A stretch of DNA of 64,000 bases from NCBI GenBank assembly GCA_050944685.1, contig JBMNRP010000004.1, forward strand, positions 1-64,000, given 5' to 3'. Source of the DNA: CADBRN01 sp050944685. GTDB lineage: Bacteria > Bacillota > Clostridia > Lachnospirales > Lachnospiraceae. Positions 9,481 to 18,201 of this stretch are shown in pieces. The notes under the pieces are model-generated. The model was not told the origin of the DNA. It ran no database searches and saw only the letters and a list, made by a program, of their open reading frames with translations. Made by a program: the position numbers and the translations under genes. Numbering within the stretch: position 1 is the stretch's first letter; each line of letters starts with the position of its first letter.

Positions 9481-11018
9481 TAGTTTCTATATATAAAACT
9501 GCTGACGGAATAGCCTTCGCCGTAAACGCCGAAAATCAGTACGATGGCGAGAAGACCGAGATATGCGGTGTAGCGCAGCGGCAACGGCTTTGCTGCAAGC
9601 GACTCCCGTACATTGATCTCTTTTTCTCGCAGCACACTGACCGTAAACAGAAGCGCGATCGCAAGCAAGAGCACGATCACTTCCCGGCCGGAAAGACCGA
9701 TCGCCGCGAGCCCCTGCGCTTCTCCCGAAGCACCGGCAAAGGTCAGAACCTTTTTCATCATCGAAAATGCACCTGAAACGCTTTCCGCGCGTGTCAGAGT
9801 TTTTCCGAACACCATGATGAGGAAAGTCCGCACCGTGCAGAAGATTCGCCAGCCGAACGAGTGCTCATCAATGCGAAGTGCTTTTTTCCAGGACGTAAAT
9901 GCCGGTGTCAGAGCCATGCTGAAAATGATGATCAGCGAATTGTACAGACCGTAGGCGATGAATCCCCATCCGGAACCGTGCCAGATCCCGATCAAAAGGA
10001 ATGTGATGAACGTCGGGAGGTACGCCGGGAACTGCTTTCCGATTTTCCGGAAATGTTTGCGCCCCCACTTTCCGATCCGGTTGGAAAAATGCGACAGCGT
10101 CAGCGGAAAGAACACGTAGTCCCGCATCCAGTTCGTCAGCGACATGTGCCAGCGGCGCCAGTAATCTGCCACGCTTGTGCCGAAATACGGCTGACGAAAG
10201 TTCTCGATCAAATCGATGCCCATCATCTGCGCTGCTCCCCGCGTTATATCGATCCCGCCGGAAAAGTCCGTGTAGATCTGCACCGCGTAAAGCACCATGC
10301 CCAGAAACGTCATCGCGCCGCTCGCGTCCGTACTTCCGTCAAAGATTTGCGAGACAGCGATTCCTGCACGGTCTGCGATCACAAGTTTTTTGAAGTAGCC
10401 CCACAGCATCAGCTGCGCACCGAACGCCAGATTCTGAAGAGAAATCGAATGCTCTGCCTTGAGCTGCGGTGCCAGCTGATCGTACCGGCTGATCGGTCCC
10501 TGCGTAACCTGCGGGAAAAAGGAAATGAAAAGGGCAAACCTGAAGAAGTTTTCCTCAGCCCGGATCTTTCCCTTATATACATCGATCGTGTAGCCGACTG
10601 CCTGGAACGTGTAAAATGAGATCCCAAGCGGCAGGATCATGTTCACGAGCGGTGCATTGATGTCCCAGTGGAACATCCCGAACAGCGACTCGATGTTTTC
10701 CGCCGCGAAGTTGTAGTATTTCAGGATCAATAGAATACCGAAGTTCGAAAGGAGCTCAAAGAGCAGTACCCCGCGGTTTTTTCTTTTTGCCGCCTTCATT
10801 CCGTTGGCCGCATCACGCACGCGCTGCATCTGTCTTGCCCCAAAATAAACGAGGACAGTCGTCCCGAAGATAAACAGAGCCGCCTGCACCCCGCCGGCCA
10901 GGTAGAAGCCCATACTCGCGAGAAGCAGGATGACCCACTGGGTGCGTTTCGGGACAAGATAATATATCAGCAGAACCGCTGCGAAAAAAACAATAAAAGA
11001 GATTGATACAAACGACAT
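9477..11018 (-). CDS. MBOAT-family acyltransferase (AlgI/DltB-like)
   Basis: 513 residues, about 11-12 membrane segments. MBOAT landmarks are clear: ILPLGISFYTFQAVGYTIDV, YWRRWHMSLTNWMRDYVFFP, and the catalytic-type histidine in LLIGIWHGSGWGFI at about residue 330. The length fits AlgI-type proteins better than DltB (about 400). It would move an acyl group from the carrier protein across the membrane. Only one base separates it from the carrier gene upstream, and it overlaps the SGNH gene downstream. Confidence 0.9.
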   Translation of the reverse strand: MSFVSISFIVFFAAVLLIYYLVPKRTQWVILLLASMGFYLAGGVQAALFIFGTTVLVYFGARQMQRVRDAANGMKAAKRKNRGVLLFELLSNFGILLILKYYNFAAENIESLFGMFHWDINAPLVNMILPLGISFYTFQAVGYTIDVYKGKIRAEENFFRFALFISFFPQVTQGPISRYDQLAPQLKAEHSISLQNLAFGAQLMLWGYFKKLVIADRAGIAVSQIFDGSTDASGAMTFLGMVLYAVQIYTDFSGGIDITRGAAQMMGIDLIENFRQPYFGTSVADYWRRWHMSLTNWMRDYVFFPLTLSHFSNRIGKWGRKHFRKIGKQFPAYLPTFITFLLIGIWHGSGWGFIAYGLYNSLIIIFSMALTPAFTSWKKALRIDEHSFGWRIFCTVRTFLIMVFGKTLTRAESVSGAFSMMKKVLTFAGASGEAQGLAAIGLSGREVIVLLLAIALLFTVSVLREKEINVRESLAAKPLPLRYTAYLGLLAIVLIFGVYGEGYSVSSFIYRNY

Positions 11019-11019
11019 A

Positions 11020-11259
11020 TCAGTTCTGCTGTTCCATCAGGCGTGTAACCATTTCTGCAATCGCAGCAACGGAATTAAAATTCTCCGGGGTCATGTCGTC
11101 GACGGTGATCGCGATGTCGTACTTTTCATCGAGGTCGCTGACTATCGCGACCAGATCCAGTGAATCGATCAGCCCGTCATCCATGATCGTCTTCTTCGAC
11201 GCCCAGTCGATGTCACTTCCCGCATTTTCATTCAAAATTGCAATTATATTATTTTCCAT
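11020..11259 (-). CDS. Acyl carrier protein (DltC-like)
   Basis: 79 residues from the ATG at 11259. An acidic four-helix carrier with the phosphopantetheine site LIDSLDLVAIV (serine at about residue 38). A longer reading to 11340 exists, but its extra N-terminus is basic and unlike any carrier. An AAGGGGA lies about 10 bases before the chosen start. First gene of the leftward acylation unit. It is expected to be loaded by the divergent AMP-forming ligase. Confidence 0.85.
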   Translation of the reverse strand: MENNIIAILNENAGSDIDWASKKTIMDDGLIDSLDLVAIVSDLDEKYDIAITVDDMTPENFNSVAAIAEMVTRLMEQQN

Positions 11260-11330
11260 GTTTCCATGCTTCCCCTTTCCACCGGCCTCTATGGGCAGTA
11301 AAAGTAGCTTTCTGTGCAGTAATTTAGTAG

Positions 11331-11339
11331 AATATAACA
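11331..11339 (-). promoter_or_regulatory. Extended -10 promoter of the acylation unit
   Basis: Read leftward this is TGTTATATT, an extended -10 element, with TAGTTG 17 bases upstream as a weak -35. It lies about 70 bases before the carrier gene start. The same TGTTATA(C/T)T form appears before citX and before the chromate-type transporter pair. Confidence 0.5.
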
Positions 11340-11475
11340 TAGTTAACTTAAATCAACTAAAAAAATGCACATGTATTATAAATTATCGCATTGGCTTTGT
11401 AAAAGGATTTTTATACGTTCATAATATTTTATCATGTAAAGTTCGATTGGAAAAACAAGAAATTTGGAGGTAAAA

Positions 11476-12963
11476 ATGAATTCAATTTTGGAAGCAGTCG
11501 CTACTTATGCCGGCCGCCCGGATCGGAGCGGGCGCCTCATGCTGGCGGATGCATCGAAAAGTGTGACGTACGGAGAGGGCTGGGCCCTGGTCAGGGCAGG
11601 CGCATCCCGCATCCGGAAAGCGGGACTGAAAAAAGGGGATCGCGCGATGATAGTCTGCACCCAGGACGTCGGTTATATGATCGCGATACTCGCATGCCAG
11701 CTCGCGGGGATCGTCTGTGTACCGCTGGAAAAAGGCGCTTCTGAGAGCCGGGTCCAGAGCATCTTCAGGGAAACCGAAGCAGCAGTCCTGATCGGTCAGA
11801 AGCCGGACCTTCCGACAGGTTTCCTTTGTATGAAAGAATTCTCTTCGCCGCCGGAGAACGCGGAAGTGGGCGCCGCTGATTTCGACTTCCCGGCGTCTGA
11901 AGCCCTGTGCGAGATCCTCTTCACGACCGGTACCACCGGTACACCGAAGGGAATCCTCCTCACACACCGCGCCAACACCGCGATCGCGGAAAATGTCATT
12001 GACGGTGTACATATGGAAGAGGACAACGTCGAAATCATCCCAATGCCGCTTTCGCACAGCCATGGACTCCGCCGGACATACGCCAACCTTTATAACGGCA
12101 GCTCCGTCGTTCTTTCAAACGGCGTTCTCCAAATAAAAAAGTTTTTTGAATTGCTCGAAACCTATCATGCGCGTTCCATCGACATCTCGCCGACCATCCT
12201 TTCCATAATGTTTCGTCTTTCCAGAGATCGGATAGCCGATTACCGGGATCAGATCCGCTACGTGCAGCTCGGCAGCGCACCGCTGCCGGAAGCCGACAAG
12301 GAACGTCTTTCCCGCTGCCTGCCAAATTCCCGGCTTTATAATTTCTATGGCACGACAGAAGCCGGCTGCTCCTGCATCCTTGACTTCCAGGAGCACAGAG
12401 GGATCGCCCACTGCATCGGCCGACCGACGAAAAACGCACGGTTCATTTTTACAGACAAGGATCGCCATGAGATCAGGGCGACGAGGGAAAATCCCGGATT
12501 CATTGCGACCGCAGGTCTCCAGAATATGAGTGGCTACCTCAATGACCCGGAAAAGACCGCTGAGGTCTGCCGGAACGGCTATATTTGCACGAACGACCTC
12601 GGCTATGCAGACGAAGACGGGAACATCTATTGTCTCGGACGCCAGGATGACGTCATCAACTGCGGCGGGATCAAGGTCGCGCCGGAGGAGATTGAGACCG
12701 TGATGAGACAATGCCCGGGCATTTCCGACTGCGCCTGTGTCCCGGTGCCGGATCAGGTACAGGGTCAGATACCGAAGCTCTACATTTCCGTTACAGACCC
12801 CGATAGTGAATTCGACATGTCGTCGCTCCACCGCTTCATGCGGAACCATCTGGACAGCAACAAGGTCCCTCGTGAAATCGAGATTATCGACCACATACCG
12901 CGCACTTCCAACGGAAAAATCCGTCATAAAGAACTTATCCAAAAAAGCCGCGAAGAAGCCTGA
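11476..12963 (+). CDS. AMP-forming acyl/amino acid ligase for the acylation cassette
   Basis: 495 residues of the ANL superfamily. Phosphate loop FTTGTTGTPKG at about residue 152-162, adenine motif NFYGTTEAGCS near 290, hinge region LGRQDDVINCGGIKV near 390, and C-terminal catalytic lysine in RTSNGKIRHKEL near 479. GGAGG lies 5 bases before the ATG. It would adenylate a carboxylic acid and load it on the neighbouring carrier protein. Overall it resembles acyl-CoA synthetases at least as much as the D-alanine ligase DltA, so the donor may not be D-alanine. Its divergent position relative to the carrier, MBOAT and SGNH genes is unlike dltABCD. Confidence 0.8.
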   Translation: MNSILEAVATYAGRPDRSGRLMLADASKSVTYGEGWALVRAGASRIRKAGLKKGDRAMIVCTQDVGYMIAILACQLAGIVCVPLEKGASESRVQSIFRETEAAVLIGQKPDLPTGFLCMKEFSSPPENAEVGAADFDFPASEALCEILFTTGTTGTPKGILLTHRANTAIAENVIDGVHMEEDNVEIIPMPLSHSHGLRRTYANLYNGSSVVLSNGVLQIKKFFELLETYHARSIDISPTILSIMFRLSRDRIADYRDQIRYVQLGSAPLPEADKERLSRCLPNSRLYNFYGTTEAGCSCILDFQEHRGIAHCIGRPTKNARFIFTDKDRHEIRATRENPGFIATAGLQNMSGYLNDPEKTAEVCRNGYICTNDLGYADEDGNIYCLGRQDDVINCGGIKVAPEEIETVMRQCPGISDCACVPVPDQVQGQIPKLYISVTDPDSEFDMSSLHRFMRNHLDSNKVPREIEIIDHIPRTSNGKIRHKELIQKSREEA

Positions 12964-13104
12964 ACACATGGCAGATATGCTGCCCTCATGCAGGGCATAG
13001 AAATAATGTACTCAAAGCTCATAAGGGTGACATTACACTCGGATATCAAATTGTGTGCTATATTGATATACAGGTGACACAAAAGAAATGGAGGGATCAG
13101 ACAC

Positions 13105-14055
13105 ATGAAAGTTGTATTGCTTGAGCCTCTCGGCATCTCCAAAGAGACTCTGGACAAACTGGCGGAGGCTCTCACAGGGAAAGGCCACACATTTGAGTCC
13201 TATGATACATTTACCACCGATGAAGATGAGCTGAAGAAACGCAGCGCGGGTGCCGACGTTCTGATGATTGCGAACCATCCGCTTCCGGGCAGTGTGATCG
13301 AGTCGGATCCGAATCTGAAGTTCATCTCTGTCGCGTTCGTCGGCATTGACCATGTGGATACGGATGCCTGCCAAGCGAAGGGAATCCGCATCTCAAACAC
13401 CGGCGGCTACTGCAGCGACGCTGTCGCGGAGCTCGCTGTGGGACTTGCACTTGACTGCCTGAGAAATATTTCTGCGGGCAATGCCGCAGTGCAGGCCGGC
13501 AAGGGGAAAGCAGGTCTTCAGGGATTTGAGCTGGCCGGCAAGACGGTCGGCATTATCGGAACCGGTGCGATCGGAATTCGCGCGGCTGAACTTTTCAAGG
13601 CGTTCAAATGCAGCCTGATCGGATACAGCCGGACAAAGAGAGAGAGGGCGGAAGCTCTCGGTCTTACATACAAGACGCTCGATGAGGTTATGTCCGAGGC
13701 GGACATCATTTCCGTTCATACGCCGCTGACGCCGCAGACAAAAGGACTGATCGGGGAAAAGCAGATCGAAGAGATGAAGCAGGGCGCGATTCTGATCAAT
13801 ACCGCAAGAGGCCCGATTGTCGATACCGAGTCACTTGCCAGGGCACTCCGCGCAGGAAAAATCTGCGCCGGGACTGACGTGTTCGAGAAGGATCCGCCGC
13901 TTCCGGAGAACCATCCGCTGCTCGGTGCGCCAAATCTGGTCTGCACGCCGCACGTGGGATTTGACACCCGCGAGTCGATCCATCGCCGTGCGGTCATGGC
14001 TTTCGAGAATGTGACATCCTGGATGGACGGAAAGCAGATTCGTACGATGCTCTGA
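13105..14055 (+). CDS. D-isomer-specific 2-hydroxyacid dehydrogenase
   Basis: 316 residues of the phosphoglycerate dehydrogenase / hydroxypyruvate reductase family. NAD-binding GTGAIGIRAAELF near residue 153, catalytic arginine in NTARGPIVD near 235, acid in DVFEKDPP near 260 and histidine in TPHVGFDT near 284. It would interconvert a 2-keto acid and a D-2-hydroxy acid with NAD(P)H. Near the diacid locus, glyoxylate, hydroxypyruvate or tartronate-like acids are candidate substrates, but that is inference. GGAGG lies about 10 bases before the ATG. Confidence 0.85.
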   Translation: MKVVLLEPLGISKETLDKLAEALTGKGHTFESYDTFTTDEDELKKRSAGADVLMIANHPLPGSVIESDPNLKFISVAFVGIDHVDTDACQAKGIRISNTGGYCSDAVAELAVGLALDCLRNISAGNAAVQAGKGKAGLQGFELAGKTVGIIGTGAIGIRAAELFKAFKCSLIGYSRTKRERAEALGLTYKTLDEVMSEADIISVHTPLTPQTKGLIGEKQIEEMKQGAILINTARGPIVDTESLARALRAGKICAGTDVFEKDPPLPENHPLLGAPNLVCTPHVGFDTRESIHRRAVMAFENVTSWMDGKQIRTML

Positions 14056-14155
14056 CAAATCAAAAATCTCGTATCCATTGCTTTTATCTGTTTTTTTGAA
14101 AATCGGAAAGGAACCGGTCCTGACTCAGAGAGGAAAGAGAAAATAAAGACCTGCC

Positions 14156-14920
14156 ATGAAAATTTTGTATTTCACAGCTTCAGGAAACTGCCTTGCAGTC
14201 GCAAAGAGATTTGAGGCGGAGAGATATTCCATTCCGCAGATGATCAAAGAGAACAGATATATCCTCGAGGACGATGTCATCGGCATCATTTATCCGGTGT
14301 ATGGTTTCGGTATTCCGGGAATCGTCATACGGTATCTGAAGCAGGCCACGCTGAAGGCCGACTATATCTTCGTCATCGCCACCTATGGCAACATGGACGG
14401 CGCAACGCTTCATGAGATGAAGAAACTGCTGGAGTCGAATGGAAACCGCGCCGATTATTATAGAACTCTTCTCATGGTGGACAACTATCTGCCGGGCTTT
14501 GATATCAGAGATCAGCTGGCAAAACTTCCGGAAAAGGATATCGAAGGACATCTTTCCGGGATTCTGGAGGATGTCAGGCAGCGGAAGAAGCGGTATGTGG
14601 ATAAGGGATTTGGCTGGAATATCATTACGTCCGTCTTCAATAATCACAAGGCAGGCATTATGAGCAGGTGCGCAGAAAAGCTGTTTTCCGTGAGCGATGA
14701 CTGTATCGGCTGCGGTCTGTGCAGCAGGGTTTGTCCTGTCGGAAACGTCACACAGACAGAAAAGAACAAACCGGTTTTCAGTGACCACTGTGAAAGCTGT
14801 TTTGCCTGTGTCCATAACTGCCCGGAGAGGGCAATCCATATCAAGGGTGAAAAGAGCAAAGAACGCTTCCGCAATCCCGATGTCAGCGCCGAAGAGATCG
14901 TTGAAGCAAATATGCAGTGA
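14156..14920 (+). CDS. EFR1-family flavodoxin-ferredoxin protein
   Basis: 254 residues. N-terminal flavodoxin-like domain (YFTASGNCLAVAKRF is the FMN phosphate loop; IIYPVYGFGIPGI follows), then two ferredoxin motifs: CIGCGLCSRVCPVGN near residue 182 and CESCFACVHNCPERA near 207. All eight cysteines for two [4Fe-4S] clusters are present. EFR1 proteins are small cytoplasmic electron carriers frequent in anaerobic Bacillota; partners are unknown. It follows the hydroxyacid dehydrogenase by about 100 bases. Confidence 0.9.
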   Translation: MKILYFTASGNCLAVAKRFEAERYSIPQMIKENRYILEDDVIGIIYPVYGFGIPGIVIRYLKQATLKADYIFVIATYGNMDGATLHEMKKLLESNGNRADYYRTLLMVDNYLPGFDIRDQLAKLPEKDIEGHLSGILEDVRQRKKRYVDKGFGWNIITSVFNNHKAGIMSRCAEKLFSVSDDCIGCGLCSRVCPVGNVTQTEKNKPVFSDHCESCFACVHNCPERAIHIKGEKSKERFRNPDVSAEEIVEANMQ

Positions 14921-14964
14921 AATGATCCTGTTTTTCAGCACACATGACCGCTTTGCTTTGAGAG

Positions 14965-16044
14965 TCACTGCCGCAGCAGAAGTGCGGCGTAAAAGCCGGC
15001 GGCGTCCGTGAATTGTCGCGGATTATACCCGCTCTTTTTCCGGATCTGATCCAGACGGTACTGCACCGTATTCTTGTGGAGAAACAGGGCGTCGGCGGTC
15101 CGGACGAGGGACATCTCAGACCGGTAGTAGATTCGGAGCAGGTTGAGGTCCTCTTCGGAGAGCGCGCTCAGATATTTCTCTGCAAAAAGATGAGCGGTAT
15201 TTTTTTCCGCGGAAGCACAGAGCATTTCCAGGCCGAGGCCGGAGTATTCGACCGGATTGTCGGGCAGATCGCAGGCTGCGGCAGTCTGCGCTTCTTCGTA
15301 AGAACGGGACAGGTCTCGGATCCTGTGGACGTCGGAGATGGCGATCCGGAGGATCGTGCCGTTTTTTTCGGCGAGCTTCTGGAAAATTTTTCGGAAGTTT
15401 CCTGCTGTTTTTTCTTTGAGGAGAACAATATATTCTCCCGGATAATTGAACGTGTACATGGAGGAGCCGGAAGCGAGGATGGCCTGCTGAATTTCTTTTT
15501 CAATAAGGGAGAGGTTCATCGGGTTGAATCGCCCGTCCAGATGGATGAGAATCAGCCGGCAGAGATCTTCCGGCTCGATTTTCATCTCGGACAGATACTG
15601 ACGGACGATCGGGTCGGGCATTTTTTTCGGATGTATCAGAGAGCGGATGATATAGTTGATCCTTGTGTTCCGGTCGGAGTTGCGGCTGCTGATTTCCTGC
15701 TCCCGGAGAAGCAGCAGAGTGATTCGCTGGGCGAGATAGGCGTATTTCCTCACCTCGTCAGGATTTCCGCTGATTCCGATCACGGCGAGAATCTCATCCT
15801 TCCAGACGATCGGGATGTTGACACCGGACTGGGTTCCCGGAAAAGAGTCATCCTCGGTCACTTCGATGGTCTCATCGGTTACGGCAGCGCGTCTTCCGAT
15901 TTCGTGGTACTGTCCGATTCTGGATTTGTCCGTGCTGGCGACGATCGTTCCGTCCGGATCGATGAAATTGATGTGACATCCGGATACGTCGCGGACCGTA
16001 TTGACGATCTGTTCAGCCGTATCCTGTGTTATCTTCTGGGCCAT
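14965..16044 (-). CDS. CdaR-type sugar diacid regulator
   Basis: 359 residues. Residues 1-130 form the sugar-diacid recognition domain (VSGCHINFIDPDGTIVASTD…, SGVNIPIVWKDEILAVIGISG). The middle is a GGDEF-like PucR region. The C-terminus carries the PucR-type helix-turn-helix (SLVRTADALFLHKNTVQYRL, near residue 318-337). CdaR in E. coli activates glucarate, galactarate and glycerate genes in response to the diacids. The same role is likely here, since the gene is next to garK, garD, gudD and garR. It is 14 bases downstream of the second regulator and so probably made from the same mRNA. Confidence 0.9.
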   Translation of the reverse strand: MAQKITQDTAEQIVNTVRDVSGCHINFIDPDGTIVASTDKSRIGQYHEIGRRAAVTDETIEVTEDDSFPGTQSGVNIPIVWKDEILAVIGISGNPDEVRKYAYLAQRITLLLLREQEISSRNSDRNTRINYIIRSLIHPKKMPDPIVRQYLSEMKIEPEDLCRLILIHLDGRFNPMNLSLIEKEIQQAILASGSSMYTFNYPGEYIVLLKEKTAGNFRKIFQKLAEKNGTILRIAISDVHRIRDLSRSYEEAQTAAACDLPDNPVEYSGLGLEMLCASAEKNTAHLFAEKYLSALSEEDLNLLRIYYRSEMSLVRTADALFLHKNTVQYRLDQIRKKSGYNPRQFTDAAGFYAALLLRQ

Positions 16045-16058
16045 GGGAACACCTCCGG

Positions 16059-17975
16059 TCAGGATTCATAGGCGGAAATACCGAATTTCTTCATGCGTCG
16101 CCAGAGCGTGGTCGTGCTGATTCCGAGTGCGGCTGCCGTTTTTTCGCGGCTCCCGCCGTTTTGCCGCAGCGCCTCGCGAATCTCATCGGCTTCCCGGGAG
16201 TGATAGACGATCCGGGTCGGTTCACCGCCGATATCCTGCATTTTCGGGTAGAGTTCGTCGAAGAGAGGCTGGAGGACAATTTCGTCGATCTGTCGTTTCC
16301 GGGCGGTCAGAACCAGCCGCTCGGTGAACGCGTGCAGCTGCAGCAGATTGCCGCTCCAGGGAAGCTCGAGGAGCTTTCGAATGCCGCCCTGTGTGATGTG
16401 CAGATGACGGTTGTAACGTTTCGAATATTTCAGGATATCTTCCCGGAAAAAAGTCTCCAGGTCCTGCGGCCTCTGGTTCAGAGAGGGGATCTCGAGCACC
16501 AGTCCGCTCAGCAGATAGTAAAGGTCTTCACTGAAGGATCCCTGCATGACGAGTTTTTTCAGACTGACTCTGGAGGAGATAATCAGGCGTACGTCGACGG
16601 AATCGACCGGGAGAACGTCGTTCACGGTCATATAGGAAGGAAGCAGGACGCGGAGGATCTTCTGCTGCGCGAAAGGCGAGAGCTGCTCCGCACCCTGAAT
16701 GTAGATCGTCCCGTGGTCAGCTTTCAGCATGGCACCCTGATTTCCGGCGTTAGAGATATCGTCTGCCATTACTCTCCGAAAGAGCATTTCCGTCTGTTCG
16801 TCCGCATTCAGATTGCGCAGATTGATACTGACGAATGGTCCCGCTTTTCGGTCGCTGTTGTTATGGATGGCCTCGGCGAGGAGAAGGTCTTCTGTGCCCG
16901 CCGGCGCGTAGATCAGGATGGGCTGATTCGAGAGTGCATATTCCATGGCTTTTTCCATCGTCTTTTTCATGGCGGGATCGCTGGTCCGGATATCCTGAAA
17001 GGTCGCTGTGGAGGTAAAACCTCGGAGCATCATGTCCTGCCGGCTGTGGGGAGCGGAAAGTTCGGCTATTTTCCGGAGAGAGATGACGGCACCATGGATT
17101 TCGTTGTAATATCGCACCGGTGCGGCGACGAGCATCCAGGCCTCATTCCGGAAGTTCAGCGAAGTGGTGACGCGCTCTGTCCTGCCGCCAAGCGTCTGCC
17201 GGATCTGGTCCATGTCGATTTCCGGGATGAGTTCGCTCAGGAAGCTGCCCACAACTGCGTCGTTCTTTTTTCCGAGTACATTCTCCATGTAGCGGTTGAT
17301 GGACAGGATCTGTTCCTGAGCGTTGATGCGGATGACACCGGAAAAAGAGGTGTCAAGGATTGTGGCCATCTGGGCCGCGCTTTTTTCCTTCTGATCCAGG
17401 GCGTCTGCGAGCTGGACGGCTGTTTTGACCGCTTCCCGGACAGACTCGGCCGTCGAGCGATAGAACAGAGAGAGGAGACCGAGCTTCTGGGCCATATCGC
17501 AGCAGACGCTGCCGCCGATCAGAATATCCGGACAAGTCTTTCTGTCCCGGCTGAGTTTGCTGATAATGTCGCCGGCATCTTCCGCCCGGTCGATATAATA
17601 GATGTCAAGGGCGACGTCGAAAAGACTGCCCATACTGGAGAGATCCGGCAGCATGTTCTGGAAACCGATGATCGCGATGTGCGGGTGCGGATTATCGGTC
17701 ATTTTTTTTGCCTGCTTCAGCAGCAGGCCGATTTCCTGAGCCGTGAGACAGACTTCCACGATGGGGATCTGAACATATCTTTTGATGACGCTTGCCTGGT
17801 ATCCGCGGGCGACAATGATCTGTGCGCCTTCTTCAATGGCGCTGCGCGCCTCGTTCACGGCGTCCGCGGTGGCAATCGTGCGGCAGACGGCAAGATCCGC
17901 TTGAAATTCTTCTGCGGCCGCACGGCCGTCATGAGTCATTTGTTCCGCTGGAAATAACAGAGCAATTTTCGCCAT
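16059..17975 (-). CDS. PrpR_N-PAS-pseudo-AAA+-Fis regulator (degenerate sigma-54 activator)
   Basis: 638 residues. Residues 1-190 are a PrpR N-terminal-like sensor domain, about 200-305 a PAS domain (SFSGVIRINAQEQILSINRY), 322-560 an AAA+ domain and 595-634 a Fis-type helix-turn-helix (REKTAAALGISTTTLWRRMK). The AAA+ domain keeps family landmarks such as FSEDLYYLLSGLVLEIPSL and WSGNL. It has lost the Walker A lysine (APAGTEDLL where GESGTGKEL is usual), has IYIQGAE in place of the Walker B LFLDEIG, and shows no GAFTGA loop. It is therefore unlikely to hydrolyse ATP or engage sigma-54. GGAGG precedes the ATG at 17975 by 7 bases. First gene of the two-regulator unit facing garK. Confidence 0.85.
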   Translation of the reverse strand: MAKIALLFPAEQMTHDGRAAAEEFQADLAVCRTIATADAVNEARSAIEEGAQIIVARGYQASVIKRYVQIPIVEVCLTAQEIGLLLKQAKKMTDNPHPHIAIIGFQNMLPDLSSMGSLFDVALDIYYIDRAEDAGDIISKLSRDRKTCPDILIGGSVCCDMAQKLGLLSLFYRSTAESVREAVKTAVQLADALDQKEKSAAQMATILDTSFSGVIRINAQEQILSINRYMENVLGKKNDAVVGSFLSELIPEIDMDQIRQTLGGRTERVTTSLNFRNEAWMLVAAPVRYYNEIHGAVISLRKIAELSAPHSRQDMMLRGFTSTATFQDIRTSDPAMKKTMEKAMEYALSNQPILIYAPAGTEDLLLAEAIHNNSDRKAGPFVSINLRNLNADEQTEMLFRRVMADDISNAGNQGAMLKADHGTIYIQGAEQLSPFAQQKILRVLLPSYMTVNDVLPVDSVDVRLIISSRVSLKKLVMQGSFSEDLYYLLSGLVLEIPSLNQRPQDLETFFREDILKYSKRYNRHLHITQGGIRKLLELPWSGNLLQLHAFTERLVLTARKRQIDEIVLQPLFDELYPKMQDIGGEPTRIVYHSREADEIREALRQNGGSREKTAAALGISTTTLWRRMKKFGISAYES

Positions 17976-17996
17976 GATACACCTCCTGTCTGTTTC

Positions 17997-18026
17997 ATAG
18001 TAACAGACGGATTGCAGGAATTGCAA
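17997..18026 (-). promoter_or_regulatory. Promoter of the two-regulator unit
   Basis: Read leftward: -35 TTGCAA (18021-18026), 18-base spacer, -10 TACTAT (17997-18002), about 22 bases before the regulator start. It overlaps the dyad at 18011-18027, which suggests autoregulation. Confidence 0.55.
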
Positions 18027-18027
18027 T
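18011..18027. promoter_or_regulatory. Dyad ATTGCA-N5-TGCAAT over the regulator promoter
   Basis: Perfect 6-base inverted repeat with a 5-base centre. The same ATTGCA-N5-TGCAAT occurs at 20496-20512 upstream of garD. Its place over the -35 and spacer of the leftward promoter would fit a repressor or autoregulator site. Confidence 0.55.
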
Positions 18028-18048
18028 AATTTTGAAAAATCTTTTCAT

Positions 18049-18067
18049 TTGTCATAGAAAACATATG
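18049..18067 (+). promoter_or_regulatory. Upstream activator box of garK (box 1)
   Basis: TTGTCAT-N5-ACATATG. It is the first of two copies with identical 7-base arms and identical spacing, 53 bp apart. It is centred near -94 relative to the start predicted from the TATAAT at 18140. Confidence 0.6.
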
Positions 18068-18101
18068 AGTGACAAAAAAGTACAGTGAAAATACGAAAAA
18101 A

Positions 18102-18145
18102 TTGTCATTTAAGACATATGGAACGGAGAGGTTTCTGTCTATAAT
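18102..18145 (+). promoter_or_regulatory. garK promoter with proximal activator box (box 2)
   Basis: A second TTGTCAT-N5-ACATATG lies at 18102-18120, and TATAAT at 18140-18145. The -35 region (about 18117-18122) is poor and is covered by the box, whose centre is near -41. This is the usual layout of a class II activator-dependent sigma-70 promoter. No -24/-12 (TGGC…TTGC) element was seen. Confidence 0.6.
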
Positions 18146-18201
18146 AAATACAGATAACGATTTTTTTCCAGAAATGAACAGCTGCAGGAGGTTATTGTCC
18201 T

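Noticed and set aside
12964..12998. Short hairpins after the ligase gene (GGCAG…CTGCC, GCCCT…AGGGC)
   Set aside because: Stems of 5 bp and no T-run; too weak to call a terminator.
16026..17957. 643-codon plus-strand frame opposite the PrpR_N regulator
   Set aside because: Mirror of a real gene in a GC-rich region; the opposite strand has clear domains, ribosome site and start.
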